A DNA stretch of 9,263 bases, taken from Chromatiales bacterium. GTDB lineage: Bacteria > Pseudomonadota > Gammaproteobacteria > UBA6429 > Thiohalophilaceae. The notes below the pieces were generated by a model. It was not told the DNA's origin. It searched no databases and was given only the letters and a program-made list of their open reading frames with translations. This document shows positions 1 to 6,723 of this stretch, one piece after another; the first letter of the stretch is position 1, and every line of letters begins with the position of its first letter. The stretch covers positions 1-9,263 of the forward strand of contig JALTLP010000376.1 in the NCBI GenBank assembly GCA_027001895.1, in the 5' to 3' direction. The position numbers and the translations under genes are program-made.

Positions 1-398
1 GAACGCGTGAACCCGAGCATTACGGTGCCACCCGCCTGGAAGATATCGACAAACAACTTGTTGAGCAGGCAAAAGCCGCGGGACATAGCCTTGAATGCTT
101 TCAGAGCAACGCCGAACATGAAATCGTTGAGCGTATCCACCAGGCACAAAAAGACAGTGTGCAATACATTATTATTAATCCGGCAGCCTTTACCCACACC
201 AGTGTTGCCGTACGCGATGCGATTGCGGGTGTGGCCATACCGTTTATCGAAGTGCATTTATCCAACGTACATGCACGTGAGGATTTTCGCCAGCATTCCT
301 ATTTTTCTGATTTAGCCATTGGCGTAATCAGCGGACTTGGCGCACAGGGCTACCAACTGGCACTTGAGTCCATTATTACAAAACTAAACAACAAATAA
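1..398 (+). CDS. aroQ: Type II 3-dehydroquinate dehydratase, 5'-truncated by window edge
   Basis: Cytoplasmic enzyme of the shikimate pathway that dehydrates 3-dehydroquinate to 3-dehydroshikimate. The frame is open from base 3 (bases 1-2 finish a preceding codon) and gives 131 residues; the family is about 145-150, so roughly the first 16 residues, including the GPNLN segment, lie outside. Visible family features are TREPEHYG (the mobile lid with the catalytic Arg and Tyr), NPAAFTHTSVAVRDA (substrate-binding Asn and the first conserved His), IEVHLSNVHARE (conserved Glu and catalytic His), RQHSY and GVISGLGAQGY. No expected residue is missing in the part present. The stop lies 35 bases before accB with no terminator between, so it probably heads or joins the accBC transcript. 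The aroQ-accB-accC order is common in gammaproteobacteria. Identification is secure. Confidence 0.97.
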   Translation, partial: TREPEHYGATRLEDIDKQLVEQAKAAGHSLECFQSNAEHEIVERIHQAQKDSVQYIIINPAAFTHTSVAVRDAIAGVAIPFIEVHLSNVHAREDFRQHSYFSDLAIGVISGLGAQGYQLALESIITKLNNK

Positions 399-433
399 AC
401 ATTAACCCCCGACTATTAAAGAAGTGAAAGAAA

Positions 434-895
434 ATGGATATACGTAAAGTAAAAAAACTAATCGAACTGCTTGAAGAATCCGGCATTGCTGAAATCGAAA
501 TTCACGAAGGTGAAGAATCGGTTCGTATCAGCCGCCAGTCAGCGAACACGGTTATTACCCAGGCTCCGGCAGCCACACCTGTTGCAATGACACCCGCCCC
601 TGCTGCCCCCGCAGCAAGTGAACCTGTCGCCGAAGGCGGAGACGCCAGCGAAGAACTCAGTGGCCACATCGTCACTTCACCAATGGTGGGTGCATTTTAT
701 CGGGCTTCCAGTCCGACAGCTAAAGCCTTTGTTGAAGTGGGCCAGTCCGTTAAGGTTGGTGATACTCTCTGCATAATCGAAGCGATGAAACTGATGAACC
801 AGATCGAATCAGATAAAGCTGGTGTAGTAAAAGCTATTCTTGTAGAAAACGGTCAGCCGGTTGAATATAACCAGCCACTGTTTGTAATTGAATAA
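434..895 (+). CDS. accB: Biotin carboxyl carrier protein of acetyl-CoA carboxylase
   Basis: Carries the biotin that shuttles CO2 from biotin carboxylase (AccC) to the carboxyltransferase (AccAD) in the first committed step of fatty-acid synthesis. It has 153 residues, close to the usual 150-160. The N-terminal region (1-36, starting MDIRKVKKLIELLEESGI) is typical. Residues 40-70 are an Ala/Pro-rich flexible linker. The C-terminal biotinyl domain (about 78-153) contains the EAMKLMN motif with the biotinylated lysine at position 119. The YRASSPTAKAFVEVG stretch (89-103) corresponds to the protruding thumb loop typical of bacterial AccB. The start is supported by the family-typical N-terminus; only a purine-rich, weak Shine-Dalgarno (GAAGTGAAAG) precedes it. 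It sits 35 bases after aroQ and 57 bases before its partner accC. Confidence 0.98.
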   Translation: MDIRKVKKLIELLEESGIAEIEIHEGEESVRISRQSANTVITQAPAATPVAMTPAPAAPAASEPVAEGGDASEELSGHIVTSPMVGAFYRASSPTAKAFVEVGQSVKVGDTLCIIEAMKLMNQIESDKAGVVKAILVENGQPVEYNQPLFVIE

Positions 896-911
896 GCAAA
901 ACTAATTTGCT
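895..911 (+). other. Small hairpin over the accB stop codon
   Basis: AGCAAA (895-900) and TTTGCT (906-911) are perfect inverted repeats around a five-base loop, beginning on the last base of the accB stop codon. The stem is short and AT-rich and no T-run follows, so it is not a terminator. It could weakly modulate the accB:accC ratio, but this is a guess and chance occurrence is quite possible. Confidence 0.2.
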
Positions 912-952
912 GTTAACTTCCGATTACAAAATTTATTTAAGGTAATACAACC

Positions 953-2296
953 ATGCTTGAAAAAGTTCTTATCGCAAACCGGGGCGAGATTGCGTTACGC
1001 ATTATGCGGGCCTGTCGTGAACTCGGTATTAAAACAGTCGCTATCCATTCCGAAGCAGATCGCAACCTTAAACATGTACGTTTGTCCGATGAATCTGTTT
1101 GCATTGGCCCTGCGCCATCTATGGAAAGTTATTTAAATGTCCCCGCTGTTATCAGTGCGGCTGAAGTAACGGATACCGTGGGTATTCACCCTGGTTACGG
1201 TTTTTTATCTGAAAACGCAGACTTTGCTGAACGGGTAAAAGAGTCTGGCTTTGTTTTTATTGGCCCAAGTCCTGACAACATTCGTACCATGGGTGACAAG
1301 GTACAGGCTATTAAAACCATGAAAGCTGCGGGTGTACCTTGTGTGCCCGGTTCGGATGGCCCACTCGGTGACGATGCCGAAACCAATATGCGGCTCGCAA
1401 AAGAAATTGGTTACCCAATTATAATCAAAGCCTCCGGTGGTGGTGGTGGTCGTGGTATGCGCGTGGTGCATAGCGAAGCGGCATTGATCAGCTCGATAGC
1501 CTTAACCAAAGCAGAAGCGGCTGCAGCATTTAACAACGACGTGGTTTACATGGAAAAATTCCTGGTAAATCCTCGCCATGTCGAAATCCAGGTTTTATCG
1601 GATGAACACGGTAATGCCATTCATTTAGGTGAGCGTGACTGCTCGATGCAACGTCGTCACCAGAAAGTTATTGAAGAAGCGCCAGCACCAGGTATTAGTG
1701 AAGAGCTAAGAAATAAAATCGGTATGCAGTGCGCTAATGCCTGTATTGAGTTTGGCTATCGTGGTGCGGGTACGTTCGAGTTTTTATATGAAGACGGTGA
1801 GTTTTACTTTATTGAAATGAATACCCGTGTACAGGTCGAACACCCGGTTACAGAAATGATAACCGGTGTTGATATTGTGCGTCAGCAATTATTAATTGCA
1901 TCGGGCGAACCGCTTGAATACAAGCAAAGCGATATTAAAATTCATGGCCATGCAGTCGAGTGCCGTTTAAATGCCGAGCACCCGGATACCTTTATGCCCT
2001 CACCGGGAACCATTAACAACTTCCATCCACCGGGTGGCCCAGGTGTGCGCGTCGATACCCATATTTATAATGGCTATGCAGTCCCTCCTTACTACGACTC
2101 GATGATTGGCAAGTTAATTACCCACGGCAACAGCCGCGAAGTTGCCATGGCCAGAATGCGTGGCGCTTTAAGCGAAGTGGTTATTGACGGTATTCAAACC
2201 AACATTCCGTTACACCAGCGGTTATGTAATGACTCAGGCTTTAATGCTGGCGGCGTTAATATCCATTATCTTGAAAAGCTACTGGGTATTAGTTAA
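953..2296 (+). CDS. accC: Biotin carboxylase subunit of acetyl-CoA carboxylase
   Basis: ATP-dependent carboxylation of the biotin on AccB, using bicarbonate. It is 447 residues against 449 in E. coli, and the catalytic residues fall at the same numbers as I recall for the E. coli enzyme: K116 and K159 (ATP binding), H209, E276 and E288 (metal ligands), N290, R292, E296 and R338. Domain order is N-terminal biotin-carboxylase fold (1-about 110, with HPGYGFLSENADFAE at 79-93), ATP-grasp (about 115-320, with the glycine loop SGGGGGRGMR at 161-170 and EMNTRVQVEHPVTE at 288-301) and C-terminal domain (about 330-447). An AAGG Shine-Dalgarno at about 939-942 lies ten bases before the ATG. It follows accB by 57 bases, so the two are almost certainly one operon. 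Nothing unusual is seen in the protein. Confidence 0.98.
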   Translation: MLEKVLIANRGEIALRIMRACRELGIKTVAIHSEADRNLKHVRLSDESVCIGPAPSMESYLNVPAVISAAEVTDTVGIHPGYGFLSENADFAERVKESGFVFIGPSPDNIRTMGDKVQAIKTMKAAGVPCVPGSDGPLGDDAETNMRLAKEIGYPIIIKASGGGGGRGMRVVHSEAALISSIALTKAEAAAAFNNDVVYMEKFLVNPRHVEIQVLSDEHGNAIHLGERDCSMQRRHQKVIEEAPAPGISEELRNKIGMQCANACIEFGYRGAGTFEFLYEDGEFYFIEMNTRVQVEHPVTEMITGVDIVRQQLLIASGEPLEYKQSDIKIHGHAVECRLNAEHPDTFMPSPGTINNFHPPGGPGVRVDTHIYNGYAVPPYYDSMIGKLITHGNSREVAMARMRGALSEVVIDGIQTNIPLHQRLCNDSGFNAGGVNIHYLEKLLGIS

Positions 2297-2303
2297 AACA
2301 TTT

Positions 2304-2471
2304 TAACCACGGCGACACGGCGAAAACATTTATTATGCGTTTTGTTATTGCGAGCGATAGCGCGACAATCTTCTTGAAGCACACTTGAACTAACAAGATT
2401 GCCGCGCTATCGCTCGCAATGACTTAATTATTCAATTCTTTGCTTTGTACCCTTCGTGTTCTTTGTGGTTA
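2304..2471. repeat. Outer imperfect inverted repeat of AACCAC...GTGGTT type
   Basis: The left arm (about 2304-2324) starts TAACCACGGCGACACGGCG. The right arm (about 2450-2471), read on the other strand, starts TAACCACAAAGAACACGAAGG. The terminal seven bases are a perfect match; the rest align imperfectly with one gap. The arms almost fill the accC-prmA gap and enclose a second, stronger inverted repeat at 2344-2423. The sequence resembles 'AACCACnnAGnnCACnAAG' intergenic repeats that I recall from several bacterial genomes. That family assignment is from memory, not a search. Confidence 0.5.
2344..2423. repeat. Long palindromic element, 29-bp arms (REP/MITE-like)
   Basis: The left arm 2344-2372 (GTTATTGCGAGCGATAGCGC...) and the right arm 2395-2423 are inverted copies agreeing at 27 of 29 positions, with a 22-base loop at 2373-2394. 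The arm has the GTCATTGCGAGCG... / GGCAATCTT form seen in dispersed palindromic repeats of many bacteria (from memory). As RNA it would be a very stable hairpin on either strand. There is no ORF and no T-run directly after it, so it is not a standard intrinsic terminator, though it may reduce read-through from accC into prmA. No clear target-site duplication is visible at its edges. Confidence 0.8.
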
Positions 2472-2496
2472 GACAAACTAAATCAAAAGTAAAATT

Positions 2497-3384
2497 ATGG
2501 CCTGGTTACAACTTGTAATAAAAACAAACTCTGATCAGGCATCGCAACTTTCAGATATCTTGTCCGATGCCGGAGCCAGTGCGGTCACCTTACGCGATGC
2601 CGCCGACCAACCATTGTATGAACCCCCCATTGGCGAAACACCGCTGTGGCACGATACCGAAGTGATTGCCCTGTTCGACACACAAACCAGCATCGACACG
2701 GTTTTATTGCAGGTAACCAACCAGCTCGGCCATTGCCCTTCACACACATTAAATCCTTTAGAAGACAAAGACTGGGTGAGAGAATGGATGACACATTTCA
2801 AACCCACCCGCTTTGGTGAACGACTGTGGGTTGTGCCCAGTCACCACGCCGAACAACACCTTGGCGAACAGAGTGATGCTATTAATATCTTGCTCGACCC
2901 CGGTCTGGCCTTCGGTACCGGCACCCACCCAACCACGGCGATGTGTCTGGAATACCTCGAACAGCATCCAGCTAATAACCAGCACGTCATTGATTACGGT
3001 TGTGGTTCCGGCATATTGGCCATTGCTGCCGCCAAACTCGGTGCAAAAACCATTATGGCCATTGATAATGATCCTCAGGCCCTGCTTGCGACACAGGACA
3101 ATGCAATAAAAAATACGGTACAGGACTGTTTTCAAATTCAACTACCTGAACCCGCCCCCTCTCAACAGGCCGATCTGCTTGTGGCCAATATTCTTGCTCA
3201 ACCCTTAATAGATTTAGCCAGCCATCTGGCAGGCCTGGTAAAAACGGGCGGGCGTATTACCCTGTCTGGCATTCTTAGTGAACAGGCCGAAAGTGTTTTA
3301 TACGCTTACCGCCCCTTCTTTGATATACAGATTTACAAACAGCTCGACGACTGGGTATGCCTGGCCGGCAACAAAAAAGCCTAA
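2497..3384 (+). CDS. prmA: Ribosomal protein L11 methyltransferase
   Basis: S-adenosylmethionine-dependent enzyme that trimethylates amino groups of ribosomal protein L11 in the cytoplasm. It has 295 residues, and E. coli PrmA is 293. The N-terminal substrate-recognition domain starts MAWLQL and holds GETPLWHDTEVIALFD (46-61) and LEDKDWVREWM (88-98). The linker and catalytic domain carry GLAFGTGTHPTT (136-147), SAM motif I VIDYGCGSGIL (164-174), the acidic motif II region IDNDPQA (189-195), NILAQPL (231-237) and LSGIL (256-260). The chosen ATG fits the family N-terminus. The Shine-Dalgarno is poor (AAAAGT only), and the start lies 25 bases after the repeat block, which may have displaced original upstream signals. 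All expected motifs are intact. Confidence 0.97.
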   Translation: MAWLQLVIKTNSDQASQLSDILSDAGASAVTLRDAADQPLYEPPIGETPLWHDTEVIALFDTQTSIDTVLLQVTNQLGHCPSHTLNPLEDKDWVREWMTHFKPTRFGERLWVVPSHHAEQHLGEQSDAINILLDPGLAFGTGTHPTTAMCLEYLEQHPANNQHVIDYGCGSGILAIAAAKLGAKTIMAIDNDPQALLATQDNAIKNTVQDCFQIQLPEPAPSQQADLLVANILAQPLIDLASHLAGLVKTGGRITLSGILSEQAESVLYAYRPFFDIQIYKQLDDWVCLAGNKKA

Positions 3385-3386
3385 GC

Positions 3387-3447
3387 TTAAAAAAACCTCT
3401 TTTTTAAATTTCTTGGGGTTATACGCCGCTTCGCTTATACTTAAGCG
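3387..3447 (+). promoter_or_regulatory. Candidate sigma-70 promoter for the DUF3426 gene
   Basis: TTGGGG (3413-3418) and TATACT (3436-3441) are separated by 17 bases, and the -10 matches consensus at five of six positions. Just upstream, 3387-3412 is almost pure A/T, with seven A then six T around CCTC, which could act as an UP element. The -10 lies inside a perfect inverted repeat, CGCTTA (3432-3437) and TAAGCG (3442-3447), which could be an operator or chance. The -10 is about 28 bases before the ATG, leaving a short leader. This is a motif-only call. Confidence 0.35.
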
Positions 3448-3468
3448 ATATTAACTGCATGAAATAAT

Positions 3469-5289
3469 ATGTATACCTGCTGCCCGATTTGCAAAACAAA
3501 CTTCAAGGTTACCGAAGCCCAGCTACAGGTTGCGCAAGGTAAGGTACGATGCGGTTCCTGCAAAAATGTTTTTAATGCCCGGCAGCATATTCATTATAAA
3601 ACTTTAACAAAAGAAAAAACGTCAGGCACTTTTTCTGCCAGAATAAACAGTGCAACAACCGAAACTCATGCTTCTATAAAGACCCAATCCGTTCCTAGCC
3701 CGGCAACAGCGAAACAGGCAAAGCGTTTTACAAGCAGCCAAACACCTGCAGATATGCCGCTGAACAACAAAACCGAGCAAACCCGGCCTGCTGCCAAACA
3801 GCCCCCAACCTCTGATATTGATGCTATTTTTAATGCGCTCGACTCACAGCTAACCAGTGGAACCTACCAGGACATTGCTAAACCAGCAGAAAAAGATATT
3901 CGTGAAGCTGACTTTGATGAAAACCTTGAAGAAGAAATTAACAATGATGAACCAGACCTGGATTTGTATATCAGCAGTACGACTGAGCAAACAGACATAA
4001 GCCCGGATAAATTAACCGATAAAACAACCGAAACACAGGATGCTGTCGAGGCTTCATTACAGTCTGACCAGAAACAAACCACGCCTGTCAGCCCGTCCAA
4101 AGACGAAGAAGAAATTCAACAACACGCATTCGAGTTTAAAATTCCAAATGAAGAAACAGCACTCAAGCAGGACGACAAAATAGAAGTCCCCTCAACGGAA
4201 AACAATAATAAACCTGCCCCAAAAGTAAAAAATGCTGCCCTGCATGAAGCTATCGACAATATTATAAAAGTTGATAACAATATTCCAACACCGTTTGATG
4301 AACATGAAGATCACAAAGATGACCACTTTGTCATTGAAATGCAGACAGAACCGGACGTAGAGCTGGTTAATGAAGATGATATCGATAAACTGTTTGCCAG
4401 TACCGATAGTCTGAATATTTCTGATTTAAAATTTAACAAACTACGTCAGGATAAAAGTGCTGACGACATTAAAATGCCGCCAGCCGGACAGCAACCGGTA
4501 TCCAGTAAAGCCACCGAAGACGATGAAATTGAATCCGTCCATGACGACTTCGATGCAGATAACTTTAACCAGCAGGTCGAAGAACAACTTAACCCCGATA
4601 GTTTTTCCTCCGATTCCATTGTTGCTGATGAAGTTGATAAATACGAGCAGGAAAAATTTGCTGAAGACTTCGATGCCGATGAATTTGATAACCAGGATGA
4701 ATTTGATGAGCTGAACGCTGATGAAGAAATTATTCTCAGCACCCCGGACGAGCCTGTTGATATACCTCATCGTTTACGCGATGCCGTCGCTTCGCTTAAC
4801 CAGCAAACCATGAGCCTGAAAAGTAAAATAATTTACATATCATCAAGCTTTTTATTAATCGTATTATTGTTTTTTCAACTGGTGCTGTTTAAAAGTACCA
4901 CGCTGGCAAACAGCTTCCCGGCTTTACAACCGCTGTTACTTTCGATGTGCGACAACCTGCCCTGTCGCTATACGGGTAACCACAATAGTAAGCGCATAAA
5001 AATAATCAGCCGTGATGTTCGCCTGCATCCCAGGATTAAGGGCGCGCTTTTAATCAGTGCCACCATTGTAAACCAGGCCGATTACCAACAACCCTACCCA
5101 ACAATCCAGTTAAAATTTACTGACTTAACCGGTGCCACTGTGGCACAGCGTTATTTCCAGCCAGATGAGTACCTTGGTCAGCTCAACAAGCCCTTTGCCC
5201 TGATGCCTGCAAAACAACCGGTTCAGCTCAATATTGAGATTTTGGACCCCGGCAGTGACGCAATAAATTTCCAGTTTTTCTTTTTGTAA
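3469..5289 (+). CDS. Zinc-ribbon, single-pass membrane protein with DUF3426 domain
   Basis: A 606-residue protein of unknown role. Residues 1-39 form an MJ0042-type zinc ribbon: C5-x2-C8 and C28-x2-C31 within MYTCCPICKTNF and VRCGSCKNVF. Residues 40-450 are a long, low-complexity, probably disordered acidic linker; in 351-430, 32 of 80 residues are Asp/Glu and only two are Lys/Arg. A single membrane helix spans about 453-475 (IIYISSSFLLIVLLFFQLVLF). The C-terminal part (476-606) matches DUF3426, with LPCRY, RDVRLHPRIKGALLISATIVN, QRYFQPDEYL and a final ILDPGSDAINFQF. Lysines just before the helix suggest a cytoplasmic N-terminus and a periplasmic C-terminus. Many DUF3426 proteins I recall are shorter, so the linker looks expanded. 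The linker contains repeated short motifs (116-128 with 304-315, and 359-377 with 399-418). No good Shine-Dalgarno precedes the ATG. The position between prmA and dusB-fis is conserved in Pseudomonas-like genomes (recalled). Confidence 0.9.
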   Translation: MYTCCPICKTNFKVTEAQLQVAQGKVRCGSCKNVFNARQHIHYKTLTKEKTSGTFSARINSATTETHASIKTQSVPSPATAKQAKRFTSSQTPADMPLNNKTEQTRPAAKQPPTSDIDAIFNALDSQLTSGTYQDIAKPAEKDIREADFDENLEEEINNDEPDLDLYISSTTEQTDISPDKLTDKTTETQDAVEASLQSDQKQTTPVSPSKDEEEIQQHAFEFKIPNEETALKQDDKIEVPSTENNNKPAPKVKNAALHEAIDNIIKVDNNIPTPFDEHEDHKDDHFVIEMQTEPDVELVNEDDIDKLFASTDSLNISDLKFNKLRQDKSADDIKMPPAGQQPVSSKATEDDEIESVHDDFDADNFNQQVEEQLNPDSFSSDSIVADEVDKYEQEKFAEDFDADEFDNQDEFDELNADEEIILSTPDEPVDIPHRLRDAVASLNQQTMSLKSKIIYISSSFLLIVLLFFQLVLFKSTTLANSFPALQPLLLSMCDNLPCRYTGNHNSKRIKIISRDVRLHPRIKGALLISATIVNQADYQQPYPTIQLKFTDLTGATVAQRYFQPDEYLGQLNKPFALMPAKQPVQLNIEILDPGSDAINFQFFFL

Positions 5290-5325
5290 GAAACCCCCTA
5301 CATAAAAGCGTGTAAAATGCCACCT

Positions 5326-5355
5326 TTGTCAAAAAGTGAGGTGCAAATTGCAATT
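5326..5355 (+). promoter_or_regulatory. Candidate promoter for dusB-fis
   Basis: The 150-base gap before dusB contains TTGTCA (5326-5331, five of six -35 matches), 17 bases, then TGCAAT (5349-5354, four of six). The -10 overlaps a perfect ten-base palindrome AATTGCAATT (5346-5355), a possible binding site. Other AT-rich -10-like words (TATAAA at 5374-5379, TAAAAT at 5384-5389) lack a well-spaced -35. A dusB-fis promoter is expected here because fis has no room for its own, but its exact position is uncertain. Confidence 0.25.
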
Positions 5356-5439
5356 GTTGCTTTTATCGCCAATTATAAATAGGTAAAATGAAATTCCCCT
5401 CACATCCTGTTTTAACTTTAATTTAGGTTACACGGCACT

Positions 5440-6426
5440 ATGTTTATTGGCCCTTATCAGATAACAAACCAGGTCATTCTTGCCCCTATGGCAGGCGTAA
5501 CCGACCGACCTTTCCGCCAGTTGTGTAAACAACTTGGTGCTGGCATGGCTGTATCTGAAATGGTCTCCTCCAACTCCCTGTTATGGGGCAGTGAAAAAAC
5601 CAAAAGACGCGCAAATCACGATGGGGAAACAGACCCTGTCTCGGTGCAAATAATGGGGACCGAACCGGCCATGATGGCCACAGCGGCAAAACACAATGCC
5701 GACAATGGCGCGCAAATCATTGATATTAATATGGGTTGTCCAGCTAAAAAAGTATGTAACGTGCTTGCCGGCTCGGCATTGATGCAAAACGAGCAACTTG
5801 TAAAACAGATACTCGAAGCCATCGTTGCCGCCGTCGATGTTCCAGTGACCCTTAAAATCCGTACCGGATGGGATACTGACAACAAAAACGCACTGAACAT
5901 TGCCAGAATAGCAGAGCAATCCGGTATACAGGCACTGGCCATCCACGGACGAACCCGGGCGTGCATGTATAAAGGCGATGCGGAATACGACACCATCGCC
6001 GATGTAAAAAGTAGAATTTCTATTCCGGTTATCGCCAATGGTGATATCAACACACCGGAAAAAGCCAAATTTGTTCTCGATTACACAGGGGCTGACGCCG
6101 CAATGATCGGAAGAGCCGCCCAGGGTCGTCCCTGGATCTTCCGTGAAATCGACCATTTCCTGAAAACGGGACAAATACTGCCTGCGCCGAGTATTACGGA
6201 AATTCGTGATATTTTGCTTGGGCATTTAGCCAACTTGTATGATTTTTACGGTGAATACACCGGTGTGCGCATGGCGCGCAAGCATATAAGCTGGTACAGC
6301 AAAGGGCAGAAGCATGGAGCCGCGTTCAGACAAGCGGTAAATAAAGCTGAAACCATTGAAAAACAGTTAGAAATTACACACACTTTTTTTAATACAATGA
6401 TACAAAGGGAGGAAATCGCAGCATGA
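5440..6426 (+). CDS. dusB: tRNA-dihydrouridine synthase B
   Basis: FMN-dependent enzyme that reduces uridines to dihydrouridine in tRNA using NADPH. It has 328 residues (E. coli DusB 321). The TIM-barrel part (about 1-245) carries APMAGVTDRPFR (15-26), the GAGMAVSEMVSSN stretch, DINMGCPAKKV (95-105) with the catalytic cysteine C100, VTLKIRTGWD (136-145) with the FMN-contacting lysine K139, IHGRTR (168-173), VIANGDI (197-203) and IGRAAQGRPWIF (223-234). The C-terminal helical tRNA-binding domain follows (about 250-328) with RMARKHISWY. The GCPAKKV form and the fis neighbour point to the DusB subfamily rather than DusA or DusC. AGG at 5425-5427 is a modest Shine-Dalgarno twelve bases from the ATG. 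The stop TGA overlaps the fis ATG (ATGA). Confidence 0.97.
   Translation: MFIGPYQITNQVILAPMAGVTDRPFRQLCKQLGAGMAVSEMVSSNSLLWGSEKTKRRANHDGETDPVSVQIMGTEPAMMATAAKHNADNGAQIIDINMGCPAKKVCNVLAGSALMQNEQLVKQILEAIVAAVDVPVTLKIRTGWDTDNKNALNIARIAEQSGIQALAIHGRTRACMYKGDAEYDTIADVKSRISIPVIANGDINTPEKAKFVLDYTGADAAMIGRAAQGRPWIFREIDHFLKTGQILPAPSITEIRDILLGHLANLYDFYGEYTGVRMARKHISWYSKGQKHGAAFRQAVNKAETIEKQLEITHTFFNTMIQREEIAA
6407..6426 (+). promoter_or_regulatory. Strong fis ribosome binding site and ATGA stop-start overlap
   Basis: GGGAGGA (6407-6413) lies inside the last dusB codons, ten bases before the fis ATG at 6423. It is the strongest Shine-Dalgarno in the window. The ATGA at 6423-6426 is both the fis start and the dusB stop. 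This decides the fis start and suggests translational coupling plus efficient independent loading, so Fis can be made in large excess over DusB. Confidence 0.75.
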
Positions 6427-6713
6427 CATTAGAGGCATCTCCAGTCGCCGATATGGCCGCTACGAATAATAACCCAACTTTTGAAAAACCATTGCGTGAC
6501 TGTGTTGCGGATTCGGTGAGTGCCTATTTTAATGCACTCAACGGACACCCGGCCGGTAACTTATACAATATGGTGCTAGCAGAAGTTGAAGAACCTTTAC
6601 TTGAGGCTGTACTTAAGTACACCAATGGAAACCAGAGTAAAGCTTCTGAGGTTTTAGGGATTAATCGAGGAACACTTCGTAAAAAACTTAAAACTTACGG
6701 TTTACATCGTTAA
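6423..6713 (+). CDS. fis: DNA-binding protein Fis (nucleoid-associated, growth-phase regulator)
   Basis: Small dimeric nucleoid protein that bends DNA and, in enterobacteria, activates stable-RNA promoters and assists site-specific recombination. It has 96 residues (E. coli Fis 98). Residues 22-41 (KPLRDCVADSVSAYFNALNG) and 47-66 (LYNMVLAEVEEPLLEAVLKY) match the N-terminal arm and dimerisation helices. The C-terminal helix-turn-helix spans about 70-91 (NGNQSKASEVLGINRGTLRKK), and the DNA-contacting Asn81, Arg82, Thr84, Arg86 and Lys87 are present. The first about 20 residues are divergent, as is usual. It is co-transcribed with dusB and followed ten bases later by a hairpin terminator. In E. 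coli fis expression is controlled at the dusB promoter; no clear Fis autoregulatory site could be assigned by eye here. Confidence 0.97.
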   Translation: MTLEASPVADMAATNNNPTFEKPLRDCVADSVSAYFNALNGHPAGNLYNMVLAEVEEPLLEAVLKYTNGNQSKASEVLGINRGTLRKKLKTYGLHR

Positions 6714-6723
6714 GTAAAACGAA

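Noticed and set aside
7..315. A 102-codon open frame overlapping the start of the window on the + strand.
   Set aside because: It is out of frame with the clear AroQ reading frame and encodes nothing recognisable.
1436..1450. Five tandem GGT triplets, resembling a microsatellite.
   Set aside because: They encode the conserved glycine-rich ATP-binding loop of biotin carboxylase (SGGGGGRGMR), which is protein-constrained.
5343..5364. Possible intrinsic terminator after the DUF3426 gene (GCAA...TTGC followed by TTTT).
   Set aside because: Only about four base pairs can form before mismatches, so the stem is too weak. The palindrome is more simply an overlapping binding-site candidate.
5581..6225. 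A 214-codon open frame on the minus strand opposite dusB, plus other minus-strand frames over accC, prmA, the DUF3426 gene and purH.
   Set aside because: Their translations show no recognisable family or domain and lie entirely against well-identified + strand genes with intact motifs. They are by-products of codon usage on the coding strand.
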